A stretch of DNA of 64,000 bases from Pseudomonadota bacterium (GTDB lineage: Bacteria > Pseudomonadota > Alphaproteobacteria > Rhizobiales > Aestuariivirgaceae), in assembly GCA_963205315.1 (NCBI GenBank), contig CAUJIO010000103.1:1-64000 (forward strand), written 5' to 3'. The notes beneath the pieces were generated by a model. It did not search any database and was not told the DNA's origin. It worked only from the letters and a program-made list of their open reading frames with translations. Of this stretch, positions 43,380 through 53,004 are shown in pieces. The position numbers and the translations under genes were made by a program. Each line of letters begins with the position of its first letter. Position 1 is the first letter of the stretch.

Positions 43380-43532
43380 TATGGCCCTCCAATGCCTCAA
43401 TAACGCAGTCCAGCAAGAATACACTGGAAATTCGTCTCAAGAGCAAGTGGCTTCCGCACGGAGATGCAGACAAGGCGGCACCAGGCGTCTAAACACCGGC
43501 CGCACTGCAACAATGAGACGTCGCATTCCCCT

Positions 43533-44819
43533 ATGACAGCCCTTGGTATCGACTTCGGAACAACAAATACCGTGCTGGCCTCCGTGTCGCCCGAGGGAAT
43601 CGCTCATGCGCATGGCTTTCATCATTCCGGAGCAATGCAGGACGCCGTGAGGACGGCCTTGTCGTTCCGCCGCGACACAACTCGCGGCAATCCGCCGGTG
43701 CCGGACGTCGGACCATGGGCTATCCAGGATTTCATCGACTCTCCCGAAGAGACACGATTTCTACAATCTTTCAAATCCTTCGCTGCAAGCCCTTCGTTCA
43801 GCGACACCGCCGTCTTCACCCGGCGCTATGCCTTTGAGGATCTGATGGGGATTTTTCTGCGCCGGATTATGGCGCGCGGCGGCTTGACGGCTCTGCCCGA
43901 GCGGCTTGTCATCGGGCGTCCCGTCACATTTGCGGGCCAGAACCCGGACGACGCTCTGGCCCACAAGCGGTATGTTGCGGCCCTCGAGTCTCTCGGATTC
44001 TCCGACACGCATTTCGTTCTCGAACCCGTCGCGGCCGCGCTCTATTATGCGCGCAGCCTGACACGCGATGCTACGGTCCTCGTCGGTGATTTTGGCGGCG
44101 GCACCAGTGACTTTTCGGTTCTGCGATTCAGTTCATCCGGCGCGGGATTGGCAGCCGAAGCCCTGAGCCACAGCGGCATCGGCATCGCCGGCGACAGTTT
44201 CGACTACAGGATCATTGACAACGCAGTTTCCCCGTTGCTTGGAAAATATGCAACATATCGCAGCTGGGGCAAGCGGTTGCCTGTTCCGGTTCACTACTTT
44301 GCAAGTTTTTCGCGTTGGAACGAGTTGTGCCTGATGCAGCGCCCCGACGTGCTGAACGATCTGCGGGAACTGGCGCGGGCCAGTGATGACCGCCCACAAT
44401 TGCAGGCTCTGATCGATCTCATCGAAGGCGGCGTGAGCTACGAACTCTACCGCGCGGTTTCGCGGCTCAAGGCAGAGCTGTCCGCCGCACCACAAGCTCA
44501 ATTCCAGTTCAAGCTGTCGGGACTGAATATCGACAAGGTTATCGCCCGCTCCGACTTCGAGAACTGGATATCCGAGGATCTCGCAAAAATCGGCATCACG
44601 GTGGACGCCGCACTGGCAAAAGCAGGATTGGAGCCTCGCGACATCGACCAGATTTTTCTCACCGGAGGCACCTCCTATGTCCCAGCGGTCCGCCGCCTGT
44701 TTGATGAACGGTTCCCGGAGACGCCAGTTGATAGCGGTGAGCAGTTGCTGTCGATCGCAAAGGGGCTGGCACTTGTCAGTCAATCAAACGACATTTCGAG
44801 ATGGTCGGTGCACGCATGA
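43533..44819 (+). CDS. Hsp70-family protein (YegD-like)
   Basis: 428 aa from the ATG at 43533 (MTALGIDFGTTNTVLA, the phosphate-1 loop). Actin-like ATPase domain features: VLVGDFGGGTSDFSVLRF (phosphate-2), FLTGGTSYVPAVRRLF (adenosine loop), and ARSLTRDATV. It lacks the substrate-binding domain of DnaK, as does E. coli YegD (about 450 aa). Its stop overlaps the trhO start by 4 nt (ATGA), so it is translationally coupled to a tRNA-modifying enzyme. Function is unknown, perhaps an assembly ATPase. Confidence 0.85.
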   Translation: MTALGIDFGTTNTVLASVSPEGIAHAHGFHHSGAMQDAVRTALSFRRDTTRGNPPVPDVGPWAIQDFIDSPEETRFLQSFKSFAASPSFSDTAVFTRRYAFEDLMGIFLRRIMARGGLTALPERLVIGRPVTFAGQNPDDALAHKRYVAALESLGFSDTHFVLEPVAAALYYARSLTRDATVLVGDFGGGTSDFSVLRFSSSGAGLAAEALSHSGIGIAGDSFDYRIIDNAVSPLLGKYATYRSWGKRLPVPVHYFASFSRWNELCLMQRPDVLNDLRELARASDDRPQLQALIDLIEGGVSYELYRAVSRLKAELSAAPQAQFQFKLSGLNIDKVIARSDFENWISEDLAKIGITVDAALAKAGLEPRDIDQIFLTGGTSYVPAVRRLFDERFPETPVDSGEQLLSIAKGLALVSQSNDISRWSVHA

Positions 44820-45550
44820 AAATCGAAGTCAGCGCCTTCTACAAGTTTGTAAATTTGCCCGATACTGCAGCGCTGCGGCAGAGCCTGAAAGAGATCTGTA
44901 CCGCGTACGGGATTCGCGGGACGATCTTGCTGGCGCAGGAAGGCATCAATGGCACCATCGCTGGCGAGACCGGCGCTCTCGCAGAAACAATGGCGGCGAT
45001 CAGGAGCTTCAAGTCATTCGCAGACCTTGAGAGCAAGCAGTCGCCCTCAGCCAGCATGCCATTCGCAAGACTCAAAATAAGGCTGAAGAAGGAGATCGTC
45101 ACACTTGGCATTCCGGGCATCGATCCCCTTCGACGTGTCGGCAAATACGTTGCGCCAGAGGACTGGAACGATCTCATCGCTGATCCGGATGTGCTGCTGA
45201 TCGACACGCGCAACAGTTTTGAGTTCACGGCCGGTACATTCAAGGGAGCTATTGACCCCAAGACTCGTAGTTTTGGGGAATTTCCGGCCTACGCCCGCGA
45301 ACATCTTGCGGGATACAAGGACCGGAAGATTGCGATGTTCTGCACAGGTGGAATCAGATGCGAGAAGGCCACGAGCTTTCTCGTTGATGAAGGTTTCTCG
45401 CAGGTGTTTCACCTGCAGGGCGGAATTCTAAAATACCTCGAGACCATTCCTGCAGAGTCGAGCCTGTGGCAAGGCAAGTGTTTCGTGTTTGATGAGCGCG
45501 GCGCGCTGGGTCATGGCCTCACCGGCGGCGAGAACGACAAGTCGGAATAG
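44816..45550 (+). CDS. trhO: tRNA uridine(34) hydroxylase, rhodanese-domain
   Basis: 244 aa from the ATG at 44816, overlapping the Hsp70-like stop by 4 nt. N-terminal acylphosphatase-like domain (ISAFYKFVNL; FYKFVNLPDTAALRQSL) followed by the rhodanese domain with DTRNSFEFTAGTFKGAI and the active-site loop with Cys176 (CTGGIRCEKATSF, the C-x-G-x-I-R-C-E motif of YceA/TrhO). Forms ho5U34 in tRNA using prephenate-independent oxygen chemistry. Slightly shorter than the E. coli protein (350 aa) because the C-terminal extension is missing, as in many alphaproteobacteria. Confidence 0.9.
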   Translation: MKIEVSAFYKFVNLPDTAALRQSLKEICTAYGIRGTILLAQEGINGTIAGETGALAETMAAIRSFKSFADLESKQSPSASMPFARLKIRLKKEIVTLGIPGIDPLRRVGKYVAPEDWNDLIADPDVLLIDTRNSFEFTAGTFKGAIDPKTRSFGEFPAYAREHLAGYKDRKIAMFCTGGIRCEKATSFLVDEGFSQVFHLQGGILKYLETIPAESSLWQGKCFVFDERGALGHGLTGGENDKSE

Positions 45551-45585
45551 TGTTGCAACTGAGGCGGAATTATGAACGGGAGCTA

Positions 45586-45607
45586 AACAGTTACCTCAGT
45601 AACAGTT
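45586..45607. promoter_or_regulatory. Short repeats upstream of a small exported protein
   Basis: AACAGTT occurs twice, 15 bp apart (45586-45592 and 45601-45607), enclosing GTTAC-CTCA-GTAAC. It lies 75-95 bp before the small exported protein gene and might be an operator; nothing else supports it. Confidence 0.2.
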
Positions 45608-45680
45608 CAGCCCGCAGCCTTTAGATATGTGTTCATCAACGGCATGCATCACCGCTGGATAAACGCAGGAAGGCAAATCC

Positions 45681-45932
45681 ATGAACCGCTCGACTCTCAT
45701 CGCCCTCACCGCCGCTGCCGCAATCAGCGTGTCTACGGGTCCCGCCGCGATGGCCAAAGCCAACTTCGATTTCAATGTCAAAATTGGCTCTGGCGGCGGC
45801 ACAATCCTGATTGGAACCCCACGCCATGGTTTCGATGACGGCTGCTTCTTCGTCAAGGTCAAGCACACGACGTGGAACAAGTGGCATACGAAGAAGGTCA
45901 CTTTCTTCACGAGAGAATTGGTCTGCTACTGA
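45681..45932 (+). CDS. Small exported hypothetical protein
   Basis: 83 aa. Signal peptide MNRSTLIALTAAAAISVSTGPAAMA and a short basic mature part rich in Gly, Lys, His and aromatic residues (FDFNVKIGSGGGTILIG, KVKHTTWNKWHTKKVTFFTREL), with two Cys (GCFFV and the end LVCY) that may form a disulfide. I do not recognise the family. The 215 bp after it, up to the ppc gene, show no gene. Confidence 0.6.
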   Translation: MNRSTLIALTAAAAISVSTGPAAMAKANFDFNVKIGSGGGTILIGTPRHGFDDGCFFVKVKHTTWNKWHTKKVTFFTRELVCY

Positions 45933-46147
45933 TTTGAATGCCTGAGGTCACAGGGTTCCGTATGGCCCCCTCTCAGAATCCCGCGACGTCAGGTCAGGGG
46001 GACCGGCTTTGGCTCATGCCACGGCCGGTCCAACCTCCTTCCCAGGTGCAAGAAAGCCGGTCCAGATCGCGCCGGTCGAACGTCGCGTAGCATTTGTGCG
46101 AAACGTTCAAGACTTGACCCACTTCAGCAAGGGCCGGGACTGATTAT

Positions 46148-48874
46148 CTAGCCCGTCCAGCCCAGCCCCGTGGCCACGCAGTTCATCGTCATCAGCAATG
46201 GCATCATGAGCTTTTCGGGGCTTCCGCCACGCCGCGTTTCCTTCAGCAATTGCACCTGCCAGAGATTTGACTGATCGACCATCGGGCGCACCCGTTCAAA
46301 TCGCCGCTGCAAGCCTTCAAAACGTTCACACAGTCTGGTTTCGCCAGTTAATTCAAGGATTGTGCGCGAGGTCCGGGCATGTTCATGGCGGATGAGCGCG
46401 AAAAGCCGCTCAGCTGCGATCCGGTCGGTGACCAAGGCAGCGTATCGTTCGGCCACATTCATGTCGGCGAGATAGAGTGATTTCTCGACTTCATCGACGG
46501 CCAACCTGAAACCGCGCGATCGCTTGAACATGTCGCGCAAGAGCTTCATGCCTTCGCCGCCGCGCGGCACCAGAAAATCATCGAAGGCGTAGCCGAGACC
46601 ATACCACCCGGTCAGCAAATGGCGGTTCTGGCTCCAGGCAAAGACCCATGGAATGGCGCGGAGATCACCAATTCCCTTGGCACCGAAGCGGCGGGCGGGG
46701 CGCGAGCCCAGTTTCAGGTTGGCGAGTTCTTCAACAGGCGAGGCCTGATGGAAATAATCAAGGAGCGCTCCATCTTCCGCCAGTTTGCGATAGTGGCGGA
46801 ACGAGGCCTGGGCGATCCACTCCACCGCCATCTGGTGTTCCGGGTTGATCTTCAATTCCGGTTCATCGATGGATTTGAGCGTATGCACGAAGACGCTTGC
46901 GGCAAGGGTCTCAAGATTATTCTGGGCCGTGCCACGGTTAGCGAACTTCGACGAGACGACTTCGCCCTGCTCGGTTACACGCATGCGGCCCCCGATGGTC
47001 CCGGCCGGTTGGGCGGCAATGGCACGCCCGGTCGGTGCGCCGCCACGGCTCACCGATCCGCCTCGCCCATGGAAGAAGCTGATTTCGACACCCGCCTCAC
47101 GGCCGATGCGGATCAGGCGGCGCTGGGCTTCGAAGAGTTCGAAACTGGCACAGAAAAATCCGCCGTCCTTGTTGGAGTCGGAATATCCCAGCATCACTTC
47201 CTGCCGGCCGCCACTGGCGGCAATCGAACCCTTGACCACCGGCGTCGACAGAAGATCCGTCATGATGGCAGGAGCCGCCCGCAGGTCGTCGATGGTTTCA
47301 AAAAGCGGCACGATACGAATGCGGCAGGTCTCACGCGCCGTCTCATCGCCAAAGAGACCAGCGAACTTGGCCAGAAGATAGAGCCCCAGCACATCGCTGG
47401 CATGCTGAGTCATGGAAAGAATGAACGTGCCGATCGCCTGCGGGTCGGGCCCCTCAATGGTCTCAAGAATGAGTTTCAACAGGTCAAGAAGTTCACGGCC
47501 TTCATCCGACATTCCCCGAAACTGCGGCAGGAAGCCCAGTGGTTTCGCCAATTCTGCACTGATCCAGTCGGCCCACGCGGTGGAACCCGGTGCCGGCGCA
47601 GCTTCGGCAGAAAGCGGATTGAGCTTCCGCCAAATCTCCTGCAGCACCCGATTGATGACCGTGGTGTTCTGACGGATGTCGAGACTCATAGAACGGAAGC
47701 CGAAGGTTTCGATTTCCCAGCGCAGCGGGCGAACCAGTGTCGAGGCAATCGATATCGCCTGCATCTGTGCCAGCGCCTGTTCGGCACCCAATAGTTCATC
47801 GGTCAATTCGGCGGTGTTGCCAAAGCCTTCGCCGGGTCTTGTCCCGTCAAAGGTGGCGGCGAGCCTTATGCGCAGTGCCGTGAAGAATTGCCGGAACGGC
47901 TCAAGTTCATTGCGATCTCTTACGGATTGTGCCGCATCCCCCGTGAGCGATATTTGGCGATTGAGGCGTTCAATGAAGTCCGCTGGAATGACCGCTTCCT
48001 GCGCGCTGATGGAAATCAGCTGCGCCAGTTCAGAGAGTCGATCATCCAGCTTGCTGACCACTGCGATCCGATTTTCTTGCAGGGCATATCGCGTCACATC
48101 AACGGTGACGAAAGGATTGCCATCGCGATCACCGCCAATCCAGGACGAGTATTTCAACGGGGGGCGGATGCGGAGCGGTGTTTCAGGATAGTGCCGTTGC
48201 AACGCGGCCTCGAGCAGATCGCAAATGCTGCCGGTACGATCGAATAGGGCTTCTCGGAAGAAATGCAATCCCCAGTGGATTTCCTGCTGAACCGTGGGTT
48301 TGGTTAGGCGGATTTCACCAGTGAGCCACAGCAGGTCGATCTCGTTGCGCAGCGCTTTGAGAAGTGCGGCGCGCTCGCGCGGAGTCCAGCGCGGACTTTC
48401 GAGTTCATAGAGCTTGAGATAGATGCGGCGGTGGATTTCAAGCACCGAGACGCGTTTTGCCTCCGTCGGATGGGCAGTGATGGTGGGTTGCACGTCGACA
48501 CTGTCAAGCGCGCGCTGCACCGCCTCAGGCGACACGTTGGCGGCGGCGACCAGCGCAAAGGCATGTGAGAACGACCCCGGCACCTGATCGGGGCCGCTGC
48601 GGTTTTCCATCTGGCGGCGATTGCGCATCGCCGCATTTTCTTCTGCAATGTTCAGGAGCTGCAGCCATATACCGATGACCTGCAACGCGTGCTCGACCAG
48701 ATCCGGCGGAATCTCGACCGCGTTGGCGGGCTCATCGATGATGGCCAAAACCTTCGGCTCGCGCAGCTTGATCACCTGGCGCAACTGGTCGCGCATCATC
48801 ATGGTGATCTCATCCAGATAGGCGGCGTCCGAAGGCCCCGAGGCAGCCGCAGATGCCTTTTTTACGTCTCTCAC
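46148..48874 (-). CDS. ppc: Phosphoenolpyruvate carboxylase
   Basis: 908 aa from a GTG. Catalytic motifs: TAHPTEAKRVSVLE (PEP-binding His), SWIGGDRDGNPFVT, LGYSDSNKDGGFF, FFHGRGGSVSRGGAPTGRA and the HEHARTS segment. Makes oxaloacetate from PEP and bicarbonate to refill the TCA cycle. The C-terminus is unusual: TMNCVATGLGWTG, where E. coli PPC ends ...AAGMRNTG. Asn881 of that tail helps bind the inhibitor aspartate in E. coli; here the position is Trp. So regulation may differ. Divergent from the ABC-F gene. Confidence 0.95.
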   Translation of the reverse strand: MRDVKKASAAASGPSDAAYLDEITMMMRDQLRQVIKLREPKVLAIIDEPANAVEIPPDLVEHALQVIGIWLQLLNIAEENAAMRNRRQMENRSGPDQVPGSFSHAFALVAAANVSPEAVQRALDSVDVQPTITAHPTEAKRVSVLEIHRRIYLKLYELESPRWTPRERAALLKALRNEIDLLWLTGEIRLTKPTVQQEIHWGLHFFREALFDRTGSICDLLEAALQRHYPETPLRIRPPLKYSSWIGGDRDGNPFVTVDVTRYALQENRIAVVSKLDDRLSELAQLISISAQEAVIPADFIERLNRQISLTGDAAQSVRDRNELEPFRQFFTALRIRLAATFDGTRPGEGFGNTAELTDELLGAEQALAQMQAISIASTLVRPLRWEIETFGFRSMSLDIRQNTTVINRVLQEIWRKLNPLSAEAAPAPGSTAWADWISAELAKPLGFLPQFRGMSDEGRELLDLLKLILETIEGPDPQAIGTFILSMTQHASDVLGLYLLAKFAGLFGDETARETCRIRIVPLFETIDDLRAAPAIMTDLLSTPVVKGSIAASGGRQEVMLGYSDSNKDGGFFCASFELFEAQRRLIRIGREAGVEISFFHGRGGSVSRGGAPTGRAIAAQPAGTIGGRMRVTEQGEVVSSKFANRGTAQNNLETLAASVFVHTLKSIDEPELKINPEHQMAVEWIAQASFRHYRKLAEDGALLDYFHQASPVEELANLKLGSRPARRFGAKGIGDLRAIPWVFAWSQNRHLLTGWYGLGYAFDDFLVPRGGEGMKLLRDMFKRSRGFRLAVDEVEKSLYLADMNVAERYAALVTDRIAAERLFALIRHEHARTSRTILELTGETRLCERFEGLQRRFERVRPMVDQSNLWQVQLLKETRRGGSPEKLMMPLLMTMNCVATGLGWTG

Positions 48875-48984
48875 TTTGATGTACGCTCCTCAAACCCCCT
48901 CAATTTGTGCGGTGCAACACGGATATTGTCAATAGCTTGAGCTTCCGGATGACATCGTGCTGCACGGCAGCTAGAAACCGCGTC

Positions 48985-50832
48985 ATGCTGCATATCAATG
49001 GACTGACATACCGGATCGGCGGGCGGCTCTTGCTGGAGGACGCCAGCGTGGCCATACCGGAGGGCCACAAGATCGGCATCGTCGGTCGCAATGGCGCTGG
49101 AAAATCCACTCTATTCAGCCTGATTCTGGGGAATATCCCCTCCGAATCCGGCACCGTGACCCTGCCCCGAAACGCGAAAATAGGCACCGTGGCCCAGGAG
49201 GCTCCTGGAGGACCCGAAAGCCTGCTCGACACCGTTCTGGCGGGGGATGCCGAACTGAATGCACTGACCAGCGAGGCCGACACCGCCACCGATCCACATC
49301 GCATCGCCGAAATCCAGATCCGCCTGGCCGACATCGAAGCGCACTCCGCCCTGTCGCGCGCTGCCACCATACTCAGCGGCCTCGGCTTTTCCGAAGAGAC
49401 GCAGGCCGGACCGTGCTCGGCGTTGTCCGGGGGCTGGCGCATGCGCGTGGCGCTGGCCGCCGCCCTCTTTGCCCGCCCGGACGTGTTGCTGCTCGACGAA
49501 CCGACCAACTACCTCGACCTCGAAGGAACGATCTGGCTCAACAGTTTCATCCGCGACTATCCTCATACCATCGTGATGATCAGCCACGACCGCGACCTGC
49601 TGAACGAGGCAGTCGGCTTCATCCTGCATCTCGACCGCGGCAAGCTGACACTCTACCAGGGCAACTACGACAGTTTCGAACGTCAGCGCCGCGAGAAGCA
49701 GGCCCTGACCGTCAAACTCAAGAAGAAGCAGGAAGACCAGCGCAAGCACATGCAGGCATTCGTCGACCGCTTTCGCTACAAGGCATCGAAAGCGCGGCAG
49801 GCACAGAGCCGCCTCAAGGCGTTGTCGAAGCTCGAGCCGATTGCCGAGCTGGTTGAAGATCGTGTTGCGCCGTTCCTCTTTCCAAACCCGGAAAAGGCCA
49901 TTGCGCCGCCACTGGTGAAGTGGGACAAGGTGAGTGTCGGTTACTCTGCGGACAAGGCCGTGTTGCGTAACATCACGTTGCGACTTGACCCTGACGACCG
50001 CATTGCGCTTCTGGGGTCCAACGGCAACGGCAAATCGACATTCGCCAAGCTGCTGTGCGGTAAACTGGCGCCGCTGTCGGGTGAGATGAAGACCCCCGCC
50101 CGGCTCACGGTTGGTTACTTTGCCCAGCACCAGCTGGATGAAGTCTCGGCAGAGCGGACGCCCTATGACTATTTTCGCGAACTAATGCCGGATGCGCCTG
50201 AATCTAGACGCCGGGCCAAGCTCGGCGCCTACGGTTTCGGTGCGCAGTTGGCGGATTCGCGCTGCGATACGCTGTCTGGAGGTGAAAAGGCACGCCTGCT
50301 GTTCGCCCTCGCATCTTTCCATGCGCCGCATATTCTGGTTCTCGACGAACCGACGAACCACCTCGATGTGGATAGCCGCGAAGCTCTGATCATGGCCATC
50401 AACGACTATGAAGGTGCGGTCATTCTGATCAGCCATGATCGTCACATCATCGAGACCTGTGTCGATCAGCTGTGGCTGGTCAACGACGGCACCGTGAAGC
50501 CCTTCGACGGCGACATGGATGATTACACGCGGCTCGTGCTCGACAAGTCGCGTGAGGGGCGCCGCAGCGAGCGCATGGCATCCATGAAGGCAGCTCCACC
50601 CCCGCCGCCGCCCAGACCTACTGCCGCAGCGGCGCAAAAACTCATCCAAAGACTCGATCTCAAGATGCTCGAGATCAAGGACAAGATCGATATCCTCGAC
50701 CGCGCGCTAAGCGACGCCGGCCTGTATCGCGACGAACCTAAGAAGGCTGCGGACTTCACGCGGCTGAGAGCCAAACTCGCGAGCGACCTCGAAAACCTCG
50801 AAATGCAATGGTTGGAAGCACACGATGTATAG
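48985..50832 (+). CDS. ABC-F family ATPase
   Basis: 615 aa from the ATG at 48985. Two ABC domains without membrane segments: first Walker A GRNGAGKST, signature LSGGWRMR, Walker B LLLDEPTNYLD; second Walker A GSNGNGKST, signature LSGGEKAR, Walker B LVLDEPTNHLD. Between them is the charged helical linker (RREKQALTVKLKKKQEDQRKHMQAFVDRFR), the P-site tRNA interaction motif of ABC-F proteins. Plan and end (coiled-coil C-terminus, DLKMLEIKDKIDILD) are those of Uup/YheS-like translation factors. The 3' end overlaps nhaA by 8 bp. Confidence 0.92.
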   Translation: MLHINGLTYRIGGRLLLEDASVAIPEGHKIGIVGRNGAGKSTLFSLILGNIPSESGTVTLPRNAKIGTVAQEAPGGPESLLDTVLAGDAELNALTSEADTATDPHRIAEIQIRLADIEAHSALSRAATILSGLGFSEETQAGPCSALSGGWRMRVALAAALFARPDVLLLDEPTNYLDLEGTIWLNSFIRDYPHTIVMISHDRDLLNEAVGFILHLDRGKLTLYQGNYDSFERQRREKQALTVKLKKKQEDQRKHMQAFVDRFRYKASKARQAQSRLKALSKLEPIAELVEDRVAPFLFPNPEKAIAPPLVKWDKVSVGYSADKAVLRNITLRLDPDDRIALLGSNGNGKSTFAKLLCGKLAPLSGEMKTPARLTVGYFAQHQLDEVSAERTPYDYFRELMPDAPESRRRAKLGAYGFGAQLADSRCDTLSGGEKARLLFALASFHAPHILVLDEPTNHLDVDSREALIMAINDYEGAVILISHDRHIIETCVDQLWLVNDGTVKPFDGDMDDYTRLVLDKSREGRRSERMASMKAAPPPPPPRPTAAAAQKLIQRLDLKMLEIKDKIDILDRALSDAGLYRDEPKKAADFTRLRAKLASDLENLEMQWLEAHDV

Positions 50833-51997
50833 TCCGCAGAGCCGCTTGCAGGCTTTCATCCACCACGAAACGACTGCCGGGCTCATCCTCGTGGTTGCGG
50901 CGGCCGCGGCGATCTTCGCTTTCAATATCGATGCTCTGCGTCCCATTTATGAGGGCTTGCTTGAGGCGAAAACGACGATCGCCATTGGCGACTTCGGTCT
51001 TTCGAAACCGTTAGTACTGTGGATCAACGATGGCCTGATGGCTGTATTTTTCTTTCTCGTTGGCCTGGAGATCAAGCGCGAGGTTCTGGAAGGCAATCTA
51101 TCGTCGCGTGACCAGATCGTATTGCCGGCTCTGGCTGCCGTGGGGGGCATGGCGGCGCCGGCTCTCTTTTATAGCCTGTTCAACTGGAACGATCCTGTCA
51201 TGATGCGCGGCTGGGCCATTCCGGCAGCTACCGACATTGCCTTTGCGCTCGCCGCACTGTCGCTGGCCGGCTCGCGGGTCCCCTTGTCGCTCAAGGTGTT
51301 CCTGCTGACGCTTGCCACACTCGACGACCTCGGCGCCATCGTCATCATTGCGTTGTTCTACACCTCGAAACTCTCGGTGCTGTCGCTCACGCTCGCCACG
51401 CTGGTGCTGATTGTGCTGTTCGTACTCAACCGCTTCAGGATCGATCGCATCGGTCTCTACCTCTGCCTCGGCGTCGCCATGTGGGTGCTTGTGCTGAAGT
51501 CCGGCATTCACGCGACGCTGGCCGGCGTGGCGCTGGCCTTCATGATTCCAATGTCGCGCCAGGACGGCAGACCGTTGCTACACGCCATCGAGGAGTCTCT
51601 GCACCCTTACGTGAAGTTCTTCATCCTTCCGCTGTTCGCTTTTGCCAACGCGGGAATACCGCTGGATGGATTTGCGGCGGCAAGACTGATCGAACCGCTA
51701 CCGCTCGGCATTGCTGCAGGCCTCGTCGCCGGAAAGCCGATCGGCATTCTCTGCGCCACGATGATCGCCTGCAAAACAGGGCTGGCCAGATTGCCCGAGG
51801 GATGCAACGTCATTCACATGGTTGGTGTCGGGTTTATCGCGGGAATCGGCTTCACTATGAGTCTCTTCATCGGCGGACTAGCATTCGAGTCTGCAGATCT
51901 GCAAACCGCTGTGCGCGTGGGCGTGGTGGTAGGATCGATCATTTCTGCCATCCTCGGTGTCGCCATTCTCTACATGGCGGGAACGAGGCGAAACTAG
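50825..51997 (+). CDS. nhaA: Na+/H+ antiporter NhaA
   Basis: 390 aa, the typical length (E. coli 388). Helices and motifs: FIHHETTAGLILVVAAAAAI, KPLVLWINDGLMAVFFFLVG, LEIKREVLEG and the catalytic Asp pair in WAIPAATDIAFALAALSLAG and TLDDLGAIVIIALFY. Exchanges Na+ for protons across the inner membrane for sodium and pH homeostasis. Begins 8 bp inside the ABC-F gene (ATG at 50825), so it is translationally coupled to it; its stop overlaps the convergent holC gene. Confidence 0.96.
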   Translation: MYSPQSRLQAFIHHETTAGLILVVAAAAAIFAFNIDALRPIYEGLLEAKTTIAIGDFGLSKPLVLWINDGLMAVFFFLVGLEIKREVLEGNLSSRDQIVLPALAAVGGMAAPALFYSLFNWNDPVMMRGWAIPAATDIAFALAALSLAGSRVPLSLKVFLLTLATLDDLGAIVIIALFYTSKLSVLSLTLATLVLIVLFVLNRFRIDRIGLYLCLGVAMWVLVLKSGIHATLAGVALAFMIPMSRQDGRPLLHAIEESLHPYVKFFILPLFAFANAGIPLDGFAAARLIEPLPLGIAAGLVAGKPIGILCATMIACKTGLARLPEGCNVIHMVGVGFIAGIGFTMSLFIGGLAFESADLQTAVRVGVVVGSIISAILGVAILYMAGTRRN

Positions 51998-52446
51998 GCT
52001 GCGCGGTTCTGCCAGCGGCCGTTCTCGTCCTGCTGCCAATATGTCACTTCGCGGCCCTCGGCCCTGAACCGCTTCCAACCAGACCGCGCTTGTTCCAAGG
52101 CCTCCGCATCACTGCCGTCGAACAGGATGACGGCACGCGTCAAACCGTCTAGATCGCCAACTGGCGCGCCATCGACATAGAAGCGCACATTTGCGCTATT
52201 GGGGTTCTCATCTACTGCGGTCAGCCAGATGGGCTGCAGATCGGGCACACCATCGGACCTGGTGCCATGCGGCAGAAAGCTCTCGTCATCAAATGCCCAG
52301 AGATGGGACGCCAATGCTTCGGCGCGCTCGTCCGATCCCGTCTGCACCACGACACGCCAGCCTCGCTCGAGGCTCGCCGCCAGCAACTTGGGAAGCACGC
52401 TTTCGAGCGGCTGACGCTCGAGGTGATAAAAGAAGACCGGTGTCAT
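51994..52446 (-). CDS. holC: DNA polymerase III chi subunit
   Basis: 150 aa. VFFYHLERQPLESVLPKLLAASLERGWRV is the conserved N-terminus, followed by ALASHLWAFDDESFLPHGT and PIWLT, the landmarks of HolC, the clamp-loader subunit that binds SSB. Length matches the family. Tail-to-tail with nhaA, with 4 bp overlap. In many alphaproteobacteria holC lies next to pepA; not so here. Confidence 0.92.
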   Translation of the reverse strand: MTPVFFYHLERQPLESVLPKLLAASLERGWRVVVQTGSDERAEALASHLWAFDDESFLPHGTRSDGVPDLQPIWLTAVDENPNSANVRFYVDGAPVGDLDGLTRAVILFDGSDAEALEQARSGWKRFRAEGREVTYWQQDENGRWQNRAA

Positions 52447-52731
52447 TCCTGTCCTTCAGCAAGACGCGGGCAACGGGTCAAGACATTGCGGCGTCGAGGA
52501 CAGCCGATCGCAGTTGTCCTGTCCGACCTTACCATAACGCAAGGATCATCTGCTGCACCGGCATAGCGTCCATCTTGCGGCAAAAGGTTAACAAAACCTG
52601 CTTCACGCTAAGTCAACTGATATGGCAGTTCTCCCATATTGCACAGGGGGGATGCTCAGGCCAGAGTATATGCGAAGATGCACCGGGGCGGGGGACGTGC
52701 TTGTCGGTTGTATCGTGGCGGGAGGGCCGGC

Positions 52732-52998
52732 GTGAGTATTACTGAGATCGATACACTGTCTCGACCCAACAAAACCGGGGCCGTCAGCATGTACTGTATG
52801 GCATCTCTTGTTGCCGACGAAGCGTCGCGCAACGGTTTCAAGGATCTCGCAACATCACTGGAGTCAGCTCTTTCCAGTTTTCTGTCGGGACTTCCGCGGG
52901 ATGAACAGCATCATGCGCTGCGGCTCTCCTACGAGATGGCCTTGGGCGGCGATGAACCTGCCCCACCGCGCCTGCGCCTCATCTACTCGCGCGACTGA
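52732..52998 (+). CDS. Conserved-looking small hypothetical protein
   Basis: 88 aa from a GTG at 52732 with GGAGG seven bases upstream. The sequence (YCMASLVADEASRNGFKDLATSLESALSSFLSGL) is helical and acidic, with a LPRDEQHHALRLSYEMALG end. I do not recognise it. The gap of 286 bp before it shows no gene; the previous in-frame start is further upstream without a ribosome-binding site. It ends six bases before the stop of the convergent mttB homologue. Confidence 0.55.
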   Translation: MSITEIDTLSRPNKTGAVSMYCMASLVADEASRNGFKDLATSLESALSSFLSGLPRDEQHHALRLSYEMALGGDEPAPPRLRLIYSRD

Positions 52999-53004
52999 CA
53001 CTGT

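Noticed and set aside
46619-47794. 391-codon open frame on the + strand
   Set aside because: Lies wholly within ppc on the opposite strand; high-GC shadow with Arg/Gly-rich low-quality translation.
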